From contig JBFMHC010000015.1 of NCBI GenBank assembly GCA_040751755.1, forward strand, positions 27,113 through 91,112: 64,000 nt of DNA, read 5' to 3'. Under the pieces are notes generated by a model, which ran no database searches, was not told where the DNA came from, and was given only the letters and a program-made list of their open reading frames with translations. This document shows, one piece after another, positions 36,642 through 45,294 of the stretch; within the stretch, counting starts at the first letter, position 1; every line of letters begins with the position of its first letter. This DNA is from PFJX01 sp040751755. Lineage in GTDB: Bacteria > Pseudomonadota > Gammaproteobacteria > Burkholderiales > Thiobacillaceae. The position numbers were made by a program, and so were the translations under genes.

Positions 36642-38102
36642 TTACAGCCCGGCCATGGCGACGTACTTGATCTCCAGGTATTCGTCGATGCCGTGGTGCG
36701 AGCCCTCGCGCCCCAGGCCGGACTGCTTGACGCCGCCGAACGGCGCCACCTCGTTCGAGATGATCCCGGTGTTCACACCCACCATGCCGTACTCCAGGGC
36801 CTCGGCGACGCGCCAGATGCGGCCGATGTCGCGGCTGTAGAAGTAGGAGGCGAGGCCGAACTCGGTGCGGTTGGCCAGCTCGATCACCTCCTCGTCGGTC
36901 CTGAAGCGGAACAGCGGTGCCACCGGGCCGAAGGTCTCCTCGCGGAACACCATGGCATCCGGGCTCACGTCCGCCAGCACGGTCGGCTCGTAGAAGGTGC
37001 CGCCGAGGGCGTGGCGCCTGCCGCCCGCCACCAGCCGGGCGCCCTTGGCGACGGCGTCGGCGACGTGGCTCTCCACCTTGGCCAGGGCCGCGTCGTCGAT
37101 CAGCGGGCCCTGCGTCACGCCCTCGCTGAAGCCGTCGCCCACCTGTAGCTGGCCGACGCGCGCCGCCAGCCGCTCGGCGAAGGCGTCGAAGATGCCGTCC
37201 TGCACGAACAGGCGGTTGGCGCACACGCAGGTCTGGCCGGCGTTGCGGTACTTGCTGGCGATGGCGCCCTCGACCGCCGCGTCCAGGTCGGCGTCGTCGA
37301 AGACGATGAAGGGGGCGTTGCCGCCCAGCTCCAGCGACAGCTTCTTGATGGTGTCGGCGCTCTGGCGCATGAGGATGCGCCCCACCTCGGTGGAGCCGGT
37401 GAAGGAGAGCTTGGTCACCACCGGGCTGGCGCAGATGGCGCCGCCGATCTCGCGCGCGTCGCCGGTGATCACCTGGAACACGCCGCCGGGGATGCCGGCC
37501 TCCTCCGCCAACACGGCGAGGGCGAGCGCGGACAGGGGCGTCTGCTCCGCAGGCTTGACGATCATGGCGCAGCCCGCGGCCAGGGCCGGCGCGGCCTTGC
37601 GCGTGATCATGGCGGTGGGGAAGTTCCACGGCGTGATCGCGGCGGTGACGCCGATGGGCTGCTTCAGCACCACCAGGCGGCGGTCGACGGTCGGCGCGGG
37701 GATGACCTCGCCGTACACGCGCTTCGCCTCCTCGGCGAACCACTCGATGAAGCTGGCGCCGTAGGCGATCTCGCCGCGTGCCTCGGCCAGCGGCTTGCCT
37801 TGTTCTACGGTGAGGATGCGGGCCAGGTCCTCCTGGTGCTGCATCATCAACGCAAACCACTGCTTCAGGCGCGCCGAGCGCTCCTTGGCGGCGAGCGCGC
37901 GCCACTGTTTCTGCGCCACGGCGGCGGCGGCGATGGCGCGCTCGGTCTCGGCCCTGCCCATGAGCGGGGCCTCGGCCACGGTCTCGCCGGTGGCGGGGTT
38001 GCGGACCGTGATGACGGCGCCGGAATCGGCGCCCGCCCATTGCCCGGCGAGCCAGGCGGCACCCGGCCGGATCAGCGCGGGGTGGTTCAACTGAAGAGAC
38101 AT
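36642..38102 (-). CDS. gabD: Succinate-semialdehyde dehydrogenase
   Basis: 486 residues. ALDH with GabD-specific blocks: AITPWNFPTAMITRKAAPALA (about 158-178, outline), FTGSTEVGRILM (about 235), ELGGNAPFIVFDDADLD (about 258), catalytic Cys292 in NAGQTCVCANR with a second Cys two residues on, as in E. coli GabD, and EVAPFGGVKQSGLGREGSHHG at the C-terminal end. It oxidises succinate semialdehyde to succinate with NAD(P)+. It is 32 bp upstream of puuC in the same strand run. Confidence 0.94.
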   Translation of the reverse strand: MSLQLNHPALIRPGAAWLAGQWAGADSGAVITVRNPATGETVAEAPLMGRAETERAIAAAAVAQKQWRALAAKERSARLKQWFALMMQHQEDLARILTVEQGKPLAEARGEIAYGASFIEWFAEEAKRVYGEVIPAPTVDRRLVVLKQPIGVTAAITPWNFPTAMITRKAAPALAAGCAMIVKPAEQTPLSALALAVLAEEAGIPGGVFQVITGDAREIGGAICASPVVTKLSFTGSTEVGRILMRQSADTIKKLSLELGGNAPFIVFDDADLDAAVEGAIASKYRNAGQTCVCANRLFVQDGIFDAFAERLAARVGQLQVGDGFSEGVTQGPLIDDAALAKVESHVADAVAKGARLVAGGRRHALGGTFYEPTVLADVSPDAMVFREETFGPVAPLFRFRTDEEVIELANRTEFGLASYFYSRDIGRIWRVAEALEYGMVGVNTGIISNEVAPFGGVKQSGLGREGSHHGIDEYLEIKYVAMAGL

Positions 38103-38181
38103 GGAAACTCCGGGATGAGGCTGCCTTGGAACGAGCGGCTCGACGCGTCACCCCGGCCTGCGCCGGAATGACGCAGCCGCC

Positions 38182-39627
38182 TTAGAAGCTGAGCACGGTC
38201 GAGACGCCGAACATGTGGTTGTTCTTCTTGTAGCTGCCGTCGTCGACGTAATAGAACACCGGGATGTCGGCATGGTCGATGCGGTACTCGGCCTTCAGCA
38301 TCACGTTGGTGGTGAGCGCGTAGTTCACGCCCAGGGACAGCGTGGTGCGGTTGGCGCCGTTGATCGAGGTGCCGGGCGTCCACGCGGCGGCGTCGGCGGC
38401 GGTGGGGCCGAAGCCGTTGCGGTAGTCGCCGGCGGCGAGCTGCGTGGCCACCGTATCGTCGCAGACGGCGGGCGCGAGCGGATCGGCCGCCGCCGAGTCG
38501 ATACAGTTGAACGCCGTGCCGATGGTGCCGCCGCCGTGCTTGCTGTTGTTCAGGTAGTCCAGGCGCCCGATGGCCTCGAAGCGCGGCGTGAGTTTGTAGC
38601 CCAGCAGGGTGGAGAAGCCCTTCCAGGTGGCATCGCCGCCGTCGAAGGCGTTGTTCTTCCACTTGCCGACGCTCAGCTGGCCCATCCAGCTGAGGTCGCC
38701 GCGGATGAAGTAGGCATCGAACTCGAACATGTCGAGGCGGTTGTCGTCCAGCTCGCCGTGCTGGCCGGCGAAGCCGAAGCCCTGGAACTCGCCCTTCGAG
38801 TAGTCGACGCGGTAGCTCAGCATCGGGTTGGTCTCGCTGTCCGGGTGGCTGGCCTTGTTCATGTTGCCGATCATGGCGCGCGTCCACCACTTGCCGCGCG
38901 TCACGTCCACGCCCGCGCCGGTGTAGAAGGACGGCAGGGTGAAGTCGAACAGCAGGTTGTGGGTGATGAGCTTGTTCTGGTGGCCGAAGTAGTACTCGTA
39001 GCCGCTCCAGTCGGGCATCTGGCCGGCGATGAAGCGGGTGTTCGAGTCGGTGATGGGCATCGACATCGAGGCCTCGTGCACGATGGAGCCGAGGTTGAAG
39101 CCCGAGCTGGCGCTCTTGTGCGGCGCCAGGGCGAGACGCAGCTTGGTGCCGCCCTCCAGCTCCTTGTCGAACTGCAGCAGGGCCTGGCCGAAGTAGGAGT
39201 TGTCGTAGGCGTAGACCTCGTTGCCGTCGCGGCCGTCGAAGTTGTTGAGGAAGTTGAAGCCGGCGCTGTCGCGCGCCTTGTTGTAGATGAAGGTCGGGTC
39301 GATCATGCCGCTGATCTGCAGGTCCTTCATGCCGAGGGCCTCGTTCTGGTCCTCCATGCTCTCGACCTTGACACGGATGCGGTTGAACTCGGCGCGCTGC
39401 TCCTCACTGTCCGCCGCCGCGGCCTGCACCGCCTCCACCTTGGCGACGGCCTGCTCCACCAATGCGGTCAGCTGCTTGATCTGGGTTTCCAGCTGCTCGA
39501 TGCGCTGGCGCATCTGCTCCGGCGTCTCCTCCGCATGGGCCGGCAGAACCCCGCCGCAGGCCAGTGCCACGGCCAGAACGCTCAGTTTGGGCAGGCTCGA
39601 CAACTTCCCTTCCTTCTTCTGCTTCAT
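38182..39627 (-). CDS. DUF3138 family outer-membrane beta-barrel (porin-like) protein
   Basis: 481 residues from ATG 39627, chosen because AAGGAG lies 6 bp upstream. Signal peptide about 1-34 ending in AHA. A short coiled coil (about 35-85, TPEQMRQRIEQLETQIKQLT...) is followed by a beta-rich region with alternating polar/hydrophobic strands and a C-terminal Phe (GVSTVLSF), the mark of outer-membrane barrels. I recognise it as DUF3138, known mostly from betaproteobacteria and uncharacterised. It lies between gabD and the putrescine ABC transporter, so it may be the outer-membrane entry channel for amines. That role is inferred. Confidence 0.75.
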   Translation of the reverse strand: MKQKKEGKLSSLPKLSVLAVALACGGVLPAHAEETPEQMRQRIEQLETQIKQLTALVEQAVAKVEAVQAAAADSEEQRAEFNRIRVKVESMEDQNEALGMKDLQISGMIDPTFIYNKARDSAGFNFLNNFDGRDGNEVYAYDNSYFGQALLQFDKELEGGTKLRLALAPHKSASSGFNLGSIVHEASMSMPITDSNTRFIAGQMPDWSGYEYYFGHQNKLITHNLLFDFTLPSFYTGAGVDVTRGKWWTRAMIGNMNKASHPDSETNPMLSYRVDYSKGEFQGFGFAGQHGELDDNRLDMFEFDAYFIRGDLSWMGQLSVGKWKNNAFDGGDATWKGFSTLLGYKLTPRFEAIGRLDYLNNSKHGGGTIGTAFNCIDSAAADPLAPAVCDDTVATQLAAGDYRNGFGPTAADAAAWTPGTSINGANRTTLSLGVNYALTTNVMLKAEYRIDHADIPVFYYVDDGSYKKNNHMFGVSTVLSF

Positions 39628-39681
39628 CTTTCTCTCCTTGTGAGGCACAGCATACGAACACGCATACAGCTTCCGGACTTG

Positions 39682-40521
39682 CTACGGGTGGTTACCTGAC
39701 TGGGCATAGGCCTCGGCCATCTCGCGCTGGCGTCTTCGCTCCGCCCGCGCCTGATAGATGCTCGACGCGACCACCGCCACCGTGACCACGGCGATGGTCA
39801 CCGCCGCGACCGCGTTGATGGAGGGGTTCAGGCCCAGCCTGGCGCGCGAGAAGATGACGATGGGCAGGGTCGTGGACCCCGGACCCGAGAGGAAGGCGGA
39901 CAGCACCACGTCGTCGAACGACAGGGTGAAGGTGAGCAGGAAGGCCGAGACCAGCGAGGGCGCGATCAGCGGCAGGGTCACCAGGGCGAACACCTGCCAG
40001 GGCTTGCAGCCGAGGTCCATGGCCGCCTCCTCCAGGCGCGTGTCGAACTCGCGCAGGCGCGACATCACCACCACCGCGGCGTAGGCGGTGCCCAGCAGGG
40101 CGTGGCCGAGCAGGATGGTGAGCAGGCCGCGCTCCGGGAAGCCGAGCCAGCGCTGGATCGAGACCAGCAGCAGCAGCAGCGACAGGCCGACGATCACCTC
40201 CGGCATCACCAGCGGTGCGTTGGCCATGGAGGACAACAGGGTGCGCCCCGGGAACTTGCGGTAGCGCACCAGGGCGAAGGCGGTGAGGGTGCCGAACACC
40301 ACCGAGAGCGCGCCACTCAGCAGGGCCACCTTGAGCGAGAGGATGAGGCCGGCGATCACCTCGCGGTCCTCCAGCAGCGCCGCGTACCACTGCAGGGTGA
40401 ACTCGGACCACACCGTGACCAGCGGCGAGGCGTTGAAGGAGTAGACCACCAGGGTGACGATGGGGATGTAGAGGAAGACGTAGACCCCCAGCATCCAGGC
40501 CTTGCCGAAGAGCTTGTTCAT
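39682..40521 (-). CDS. potI: Putrescine ABC transporter permease PotI
   Basis: 279 residues from ATG 40521. Six membrane helices, with the EAA loop EEAAMDLGCKPWQVFALVTLP (about 168-188, outline) that docks the ATPase. N-terminus FLYIPIVTLVVYSFNASPLVTVW is characteristic of PotI/PotC. It overlaps potH by 4 bp (ATGA), so the two are translationally coupled. With PotH it forms the channel of the PotFGHI importer in the inner membrane. Confidence 0.94.
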   Translation of the reverse strand: MNKLFGKAWMLGVYVFLYIPIVTLVVYSFNASPLVTVWSEFTLQWYAALLEDREVIAGLILSLKVALLSGALSVVFGTLTAFALVRYRKFPGRTLLSSMANAPLVMPEVIVGLSLLLLLVSIQRWLGFPERGLLTILLGHALLGTAYAAVVVMSRLREFDTRLEEAAMDLGCKPWQVFALVTLPLIAPSLVSAFLLTFTLSFDDVVLSAFLSGPGSTTLPIVIFSRARLGLNPSINAVAAVTIAVVTVAVVASSIYQARAERRRQREMAEAYAQSGNHP

Positions 40522-41426
40522 GCCTGCCCCTCCTTGGCGTTCTCGTCCTGGTACCTGTTGAAGACCGCCATCGGCACCAGGATCAGCAGGATCATGACGA
40601 TGGTCACCGCCGAGGCCATGGGCCAGTCGTTGTTGCTGAAGAACTCGTCCCACAGCACGCGCCCGATCATCAGGGTCTCCGGCCCGCCCAGCAGTTCCGG
40701 GATCACGTACTCGCCCACCGCGGGGATGAACACCAGCAGCGAGCCGGCGATGATGCCGCGCCGGGACAGCGGCACGGTGACCAGCCAGAAGGTCTTCCAC
40801 GGGCTCGCACCCAGGTCGGCGGCGGCCTCCAGCAGGCGCACGTCCAGCTTCACCAGGTTGGCGTAGAGCGGCAGGATCATGAACGGCAGGTAGGCGTAGA
40901 CCATGCCGAGCGTGAGCGAGAACGGCGTGTTCATCATCGCCAGCGGCGTGTCGATCACGCCCAGGGTCAGGAGCGCGCCGTTGACCAGGCCGTTGCCGGC
41001 GAGCAGCGCCTTCCAGGCGTAGATGCGCAGCAGGAAGGAAGTCCAGAACGGCAGCATCACCAGCATCAGCAGCATGGGCCGCAGGTGCGCCGGCGAGCGC
41101 GCCATGAAATAGGCAAAGGGGTAGCCGAGCAGCAGACACCAGAAGGTGGTGATGGCGGCGAACTTGAGCGAGGACAGGTAGGTCTCGGCGTACAGCGGGT
41201 CCTCGCTGATGAACAGGTAGTTGCCGAAGTTCAGCTTCAGCGTCAGCACGCCGTCCGCCCACTGCCACAGGCTGGCGACCGAGGCGATCTCCATCTCCGA
41301 GAGGCTGAAGTTGAGGACGATCAGCAGCGGCGCGGCGGAGAGCAGGAACAGCCACAGCATCGGCACGCCGATCACCAGGTGGCGGCCGCGCGGCAGGCTC
41401 AGTCGGGAAAGGAAGGCGCCAGGCAT
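40518..41426 (-). CDS. potH: Putrescine ABC transporter permease PotH
   Basis: 302 residues from ATG 41426. Six membrane helices (first about 18-38, VIGVPMLWLFLLSAAPLLIV). EAA loop LEAAADLGASPWKTFWLVTVP (outline, about 200) and PAVGEYVIPELLGGPETLMIG are PotH/PotB hallmarks. Start lies 11 bp after the potG stop with only a weak ribosome site; no better start is seen. Partner of PotI. Confidence 0.94.
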   Translation of the reverse strand: MPGAFLSRLSLPRGRHLVIGVPMLWLFLLSAAPLLIVLNFSLSEMEIASVASLWQWADGVLTLKLNFGNYLFISEDPLYAETYLSSLKFAAITTFWCLLLGYPFAYFMARSPAHLRPMLLMLVMLPFWTSFLLRIYAWKALLAGNGLVNGALLTLGVIDTPLAMMNTPFSLTLGMVYAYLPFMILPLYANLVKLDVRLLEAAADLGASPWKTFWLVTVPLSRRGIIAGSLLVFIPAVGEYVIPELLGGPETLMIGRVLWDEFFSNNDWPMASAVTIVMILLILVPMAVFNRYQDENAKEGQA

Positions 41427-41437
41427 CTCGTGTCCCG

Positions 41438-42550
41438 TCACTGCGTCAGCACGACCATGGCGTCGCGGCTCCAGTGCGCGTAGACGCGGTCGCCCCAGGT
41501 CAGGTCGTTGCCGCCGTGGCGGCTGATGTTGGGCTGCTGCACCTTCAGCGTCATGCCGCTGGCGAGCTTGAGGTGATAGGTGGTGTGGGCGCCGAAATAG
41601 GCGAGATCGGCGATCTCGCCGGCGCACCAGTTGTGCGGCTTGTCCGGCTGCTGGCGCGACAGGTGGATCTTCTCCGGGCGCAGCGCCACCCCCACCGCCA
41701 TGCCGGCGGTGCCGGTGATGCCGTGGCCGACGTAATGCACGCACTCCGGGCAGCGCACCGTGCAGTGGTCCGCCTCGTCCTCCTCCACCTCGCCCTCGAA
41801 GATGTTCACGTTGCCGATGAAGTCGGCGACCATGCGGCTGTTCGGCGTCTCGTAGATCTCGTCCGGCGTGCCGACCTGGAGGAAATAGCCCTCGCTCATC
41901 ACGGCGATGCGCGAGGCCATGGTCATCGCCTCCTCCTGGTCGTGGGTGACCAGGACGCAGGTCACGCCCACCTCCTCGATGATGTTGACCAGCTCCAGCT
42001 GCGTGCTCTCGCGCAGTTTCTTGTCGAGGGCGCCGAGTGGCTCGTCCAGCAGCAGGAGCTGCGGGCGCTTCGCCAGGCTGCGCGCCAGGGCGACCCGCTG
42101 CTGCTGGCCCCCCGAGAGCTGATGCGGCTTGCGCTTGGCGAACTTGCTGAGCTGCACCAGCTTGAGCTTGGACTCGACCCGTTCCGCCAGCTCGTCGCCG
42201 GACATGCCGTCGCGGCGCAGTCCGAAGGCAACGTTGTCCCAGACGTTGAGATGCGGGAACAGGGCATAGGACTGGAACATCATGTTGATCGGCCGCTGGT
42301 AGGGCGGCAGGTCGGTGATGTCCTTGCCGGCGAGGAAGATGCGCCCGCCGGTCGGCGTCTCGAAGCCCGCGAGCATGCGCAACAGAGTGGATTTGCCGCA
42401 CCCGGAGCTGCCCAGCAGGGCGAAGATCTCGCCCTTGGCGACCGTCAGGGACACGTTGTCCACCGCCCGCACCGTGCCATCGAACACCTTCGTCAGCCCT
42501 TCGATGCGCAGCAGGTCCTCCTGGACCTTGCCGTCCATTGCCACTGCCAT
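41438..42550 (-). CDS. potG: Putrescine ABC transporter ATP-binding protein PotG
   Basis: 370 residues. Walker A GSSGCGKST (47-55), Q-loop (MMFQSYALFP, about 90), signature LSGGQQQR (about 144-151), Walker B LLLLDEPLGALD (about 166) and His switch LVTHDQEE (about 198). The C-terminal TOBE-type domain from about 265 has an unusual CPECVHYVGHG segment with two Cys. A second start two codons in (MDGKV) is possible. It energises PotHI. A 9-bp GC hairpin separates it from potF. Confidence 0.95.
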   Translation of the reverse strand: MAVAMDGKVQEDLLRIEGLTKVFDGTVRAVDNVSLTVAKGEIFALLGSSGCGKSTLLRMLAGFETPTGGRIFLAGKDITDLPPYQRPINMMFQSYALFPHLNVWDNVAFGLRRDGMSGDELAERVESKLKLVQLSKFAKRKPHQLSGGQQQRVALARSLAKRPQLLLLDEPLGALDKKLRESTQLELVNIIEEVGVTCVLVTHDQEEAMTMASRIAVMSEGYFLQVGTPDEIYETPNSRMVADFIGNVNIFEGEVEEDEADHCTVRCPECVHYVGHGITGTAGMAVGVALRPEKIHLSRQQPDKPHNWCAGEIADLAYFGAHTTYHLKLASGMTLKVQQPNISRHGGNDLTWGDRVYAHWSRDAMVVLTQ

Positions 42551-42593
42551 TCCTATCTCCTGAGAGGGTTGTCGCCTCCCGCACCGCGGGAAG

Positions 42594-42616
42594 CGCCCCG
42601 CCGCGCCGGCGGGGCG
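42594..42616 (-). other. Strong hairpin in the potF-potG intergenic region
   Basis: CGCCCCGCC (42594-42602), loop GCGCC, GGCGGGGCG (42608-42616): a perfect 9-bp GC stem 14 bp after the potF stop. No T-run follows. Such hairpins after binding-protein genes often stabilise the upstream mRNA segment and allow more binding protein than permease to be made. Confidence 0.65.
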
Positions 42617-42629
42617 GGACGAAGGGGGA

Positions 42630-43748
42630 TTACAGGCCGGTCTTGAAGCGCGTGTAGAGGCGCGTCATGGTGCGGCGGATGTCGTTGTTGACGGCGTCCG
42701 GTGCGGCCATCTTCTTCTTGTCCTCATCCGAGAGGTACACGGTCTTGTTGCTCGCCACATGCGGCTTCACGAACTTGCTCGCCTCCTTGTTGGGGTTGGC
42801 GTAGAACACCTTGTTGGTGAGCGCGGCGTGTACCTCCGGACGCAGGATGTAGTTGATGAACTTGTGCGCGTTCTCCGGGTGCGGCGCGTCGACCGGGATG
42901 GCCATGGTGTCGAAGAACAGGATGCCGCCGTTCTTCGGGATCAGCGCCTCGATCCGCTGCCCGGACTTGTTGTCGATGGCGCGCTGGCGGGCGATGTTGA
43001 TGTCGCCGGACCAGCCCAGGGCGACGCAGATCGAGCCGTTCGCCATGTCGTTGATGTAGCCGGAGGAGGAGAACAGGGTCACGTAGGGGCGGATCTTCGC
43101 CAGTACGTTGTAGGCCGCGTTGTAGTCAGACACGGTCTTGCTGTAGGGCGGTTTGCCCAGATAGTGCAGGGCCGCAGGCAGGACCTCGGAGGGCGAATCG
43201 AGGAAGGACACGCCGCAGGACTTCAAACGCGAGATGTATGCGGGGTTGAAGACCAGTTCCCATACGTTGTCGGGCATCGGCACGTCGCCCAGGGCCTTCT
43301 TCACCTTGTCGACGTTGATGCCGACGGTGGTGTAGCCCCACAGCCAGGTCACCAGGTACTTGTTGCCCGGGTCCAGCTTGCCGAGCTGCGCGAGCACGCC
43401 GGGATCCAGGTTCTTCCAGTTGGGCAGCTGACCCTTGTCCAGCTTCTGCAGCAGGCCGCCGTCGATCTGGATCTTGCCCCAGTGCGAGGAGGGCACGACG
43501 ATGTCGTAACCGGTCTTGCCCGCCACCAGCTTGGCATGCAGGATCTCGTTGCTGTCGAAGTTGTCGTATCGCACCTTGATGCCGGTCTCCTTCTCGAAGT
43601 TGGCGATGGTGTCCGGCGCGATGTAGTCCGACCAGTTGTAGACGTTGAGGACCTTCTCCTCGTCGGCCCAGGCGGCGGAGGCGAAGCCAGCGGTGATAGC
43701 GACGGCGGCGAGCGCCCCAGTCAGACCCTTCTTGAACGGCGATGTCAT
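42630..43748 (-). CDS. potF: Periplasmic putrescine-binding protein PotF
   Basis: 372 residues. Signal peptide about 1-28 (FKKGLTGALAAVAITAGFASAAWA). The mature protein starts EEKVLNVYNWSDYIAPDTIANFEK (outline), the canonical PotF/PotD N-terminus with the YNWSDYI ligand strand. Later ligand-region blocks VVPSSHW (about 85), LVTWLWGYTTVGINVDKV (about 135), ALGWSGDINIAR (about 245) and PKNGGILFFDTMAIPVDAPHPENAHKFINY are present. It delivers putrescine to PotGHI. First gene of the potFGHI unit. Confidence 0.95.
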   Translation of the reverse strand: MTSPFKKGLTGALAAVAITAGFASAAWADEEKVLNVYNWSDYIAPDTIANFEKETGIKVRYDNFDSNEILHAKLVAGKTGYDIVVPSSHWGKIQIDGGLLQKLDKGQLPNWKNLDPGVLAQLGKLDPGNKYLVTWLWGYTTVGINVDKVKKALGDVPMPDNVWELVFNPAYISRLKSCGVSFLDSPSEVLPAALHYLGKPPYSKTVSDYNAAYNVLAKIRPYVTLFSSSGYINDMANGSICVALGWSGDINIARQRAIDNKSGQRIEALIPKNGGILFFDTMAIPVDAPHPENAHKFINYILRPEVHAALTNKVFYANPNKEASKFVKPHVASNKTVYLSDEDKKKMAAPDAVNNDIRRTMTRLYTRFKTGL

Positions 43749-43858
43749 ACCCAGTTCTCCTAATCAACGAGACAATCGAGAAAACCCAACACCTGCAACT
43801 GCTTGGAATGTCGCTTCTTGCGTCACGACCGCGTCCATCCTAGTGACCCACCTCCCGC

Positions 43859-45262
43859 TCAGGCAACCGCAAGCGCGGGGGTATCAACGTCCAGCCAGCC
43901 GCGCTCGCGCACCTCGTCGAGCGTGGCATCGAGGCAGACGCGAATGCGCCGCATCAGCTCGTCGATATCGGCCTCGGTGCACACCAGGGGCGGGGCGATG
44001 ATCATGCGGTCGCCCACCGCGCGCATGATCAGGCCGTTGCGGAAGCAATGGTCGCGGCACAACATGCCCACCTCGAGGGCCGGATCGAAGGCCACGTGCC
44101 TCGCCTTGTCCTTCATCAGCACCAGCCCGCCAACCATGCCGCAGGTCTCCGCGCCCGCCACCAGCGGATGCTCGTTGAGCGCGGCGAACTGCCGCGCCAG
44201 ATAGGGGCCGGTCTCCTCCCTGACCCGCCGCACCAGGTCCTCGCGCTCGATCACGTCGAGGTTGGCGAGCGCCACCGCGCAGGCCACCGGATGGCCGGAA
44301 TAGGTATAGCCGTGGTTGAACTCGCCGCCCTGCTCGATCAACACCTCGGCGACGCGCTTGCCGACCACCACGCCGCCCAGCGGCACGTAACCGGAGGTCA
44401 CGCCCTTGGCGAAGGTCATGAGGTCGGGCCGTGCGCCCATCAGCTCGGAGCCGAACCAGGTGCCGAGCCGGCCGAAGCCGCAGATCACCTCGTCGCAGAT
44501 CAGCAGGATGCCGTACTTGTCGCAGATGCGCTGGATCTCCGGCCAGTAGGTCCTGGGCGGGATGATCACGCCGCCGGCGCCCTGCACCGGCTCGCCGATG
44601 AAGGCGGCGACCTTGTCCGCGCCGACCTCCAGGATCTTGGCCTCCAGCCAGCCCGCCGCCTCGATGCCGAAGGCGTCGCGGTCCATGTCCGGCGCGAGGC
44701 CGAAGTGGTAGGGCTGCTCGATGTGGACGATGCCGGGGATCGGCAGGCCGCCCTGGGCGTGCATGTAGGACATGCCGCCGAGCGAGGCGCCGCACATCGT
44801 CGAGCCGTGGTAGGCGTTCTTGCGGCTGATGATGACGCTGCGTTCCGGCTGGCCGAGCGTGGCCCAGTAGTGCCGCACCATGCGCACGATGGTGTCGTTC
44901 GACTCGGAACCGGAGGTGCCGAAGAACACGTGCGAGAAGCGCTCGCCGGCGAGGCCGACGATGCGCTCGGCGAGCCGCGCCGCCGGCACGTTGGTGGTCT
45001 TGAAGAAGCTGTTGTAGTAGGGCAGCGTCTCCATCTGCCGCGTCGCCGCCTCGATCAGCTCGCGGCGGCCATAGCCGACGTTGACGCACCACAGGCCGGA
45101 CATGCCATCGAGGATCTGGTGCCCTTCCGAATCCCAGACGTAGATCCCCTCGGCCTTGGTGATGACGCGCGCGCCGATGCCGGCCAGCGACTTGTGGTCG
45201 GTGAAGGGGTGCAGGTAGTGCGCCGAATCCAGCGCCTGGACTTGTTGGGTGGTGAGGGCCAT
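43859..45262 (-). CDS. spuC: Putrescine-pyruvate aminotransferase (SpuC-like class III transaminase)
   Basis: 467 residues from ATG 45262. Class III PLP enzyme: HVFFGTSGSESNDTIVRMVRHYW (about 108-130), LLICDEVICGFGRLG (about 250-264), PLP-Lys in TFAKGVTSGYVPLGGV (about 284), FNHGYTYSGHPVACAVALAN (about 317). N-terminus HYLHPFTDHKSLAGIGARVI is characteristic of SpuC/polyamine:pyruvate aminotransferases. It transfers an amino group from putrescine (or another diamine) to pyruvate, giving aminobutyraldehyde and alanine. It lies 110 bp upstream of potF and 33 bp downstream of puuA. Confidence 0.9.
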   Translation of the reverse strand: MALTTQQVQALDSAHYLHPFTDHKSLAGIGARVITKAEGIYVWDSEGHQILDGMSGLWCVNVGYGRRELIEAATRQMETLPYYNSFFKTTNVPAARLAERIVGLAGERFSHVFFGTSGSESNDTIVRMVRHYWATLGQPERSVIISRKNAYHGSTMCGASLGGMSYMHAQGGLPIPGIVHIEQPYHFGLAPDMDRDAFGIEAAGWLEAKILEVGADKVAAFIGEPVQGAGGVIIPPRTYWPEIQRICDKYGILLICDEVICGFGRLGTWFGSELMGARPDLMTFAKGVTSGYVPLGGVVVGKRVAEVLIEQGGEFNHGYTYSGHPVACAVALANLDVIEREDLVRRVREETGPYLARQFAALNEHPLVAGAETCGMVGGLVLMKDKARHVAFDPALEVGMLCRDHCFRNGLIMRAVGDRMIIAPPLVCTEADIDELMRRIRVCLDATLDEVRERGWLDVDTPALAVA

Positions 45263-45294
45263 TTCGCTCTCCTCTCTGCGGCTCGTTATATGGA

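Noticed and set aside
33800..38151. Apparent giant fused proteins spanning gabT/puuC and puuC/gabD
   Set aside because: The extra parts are out-of-frame shadows of the upstream gene. Normal start codons and ribosome sites are found at 35089 and 36609.
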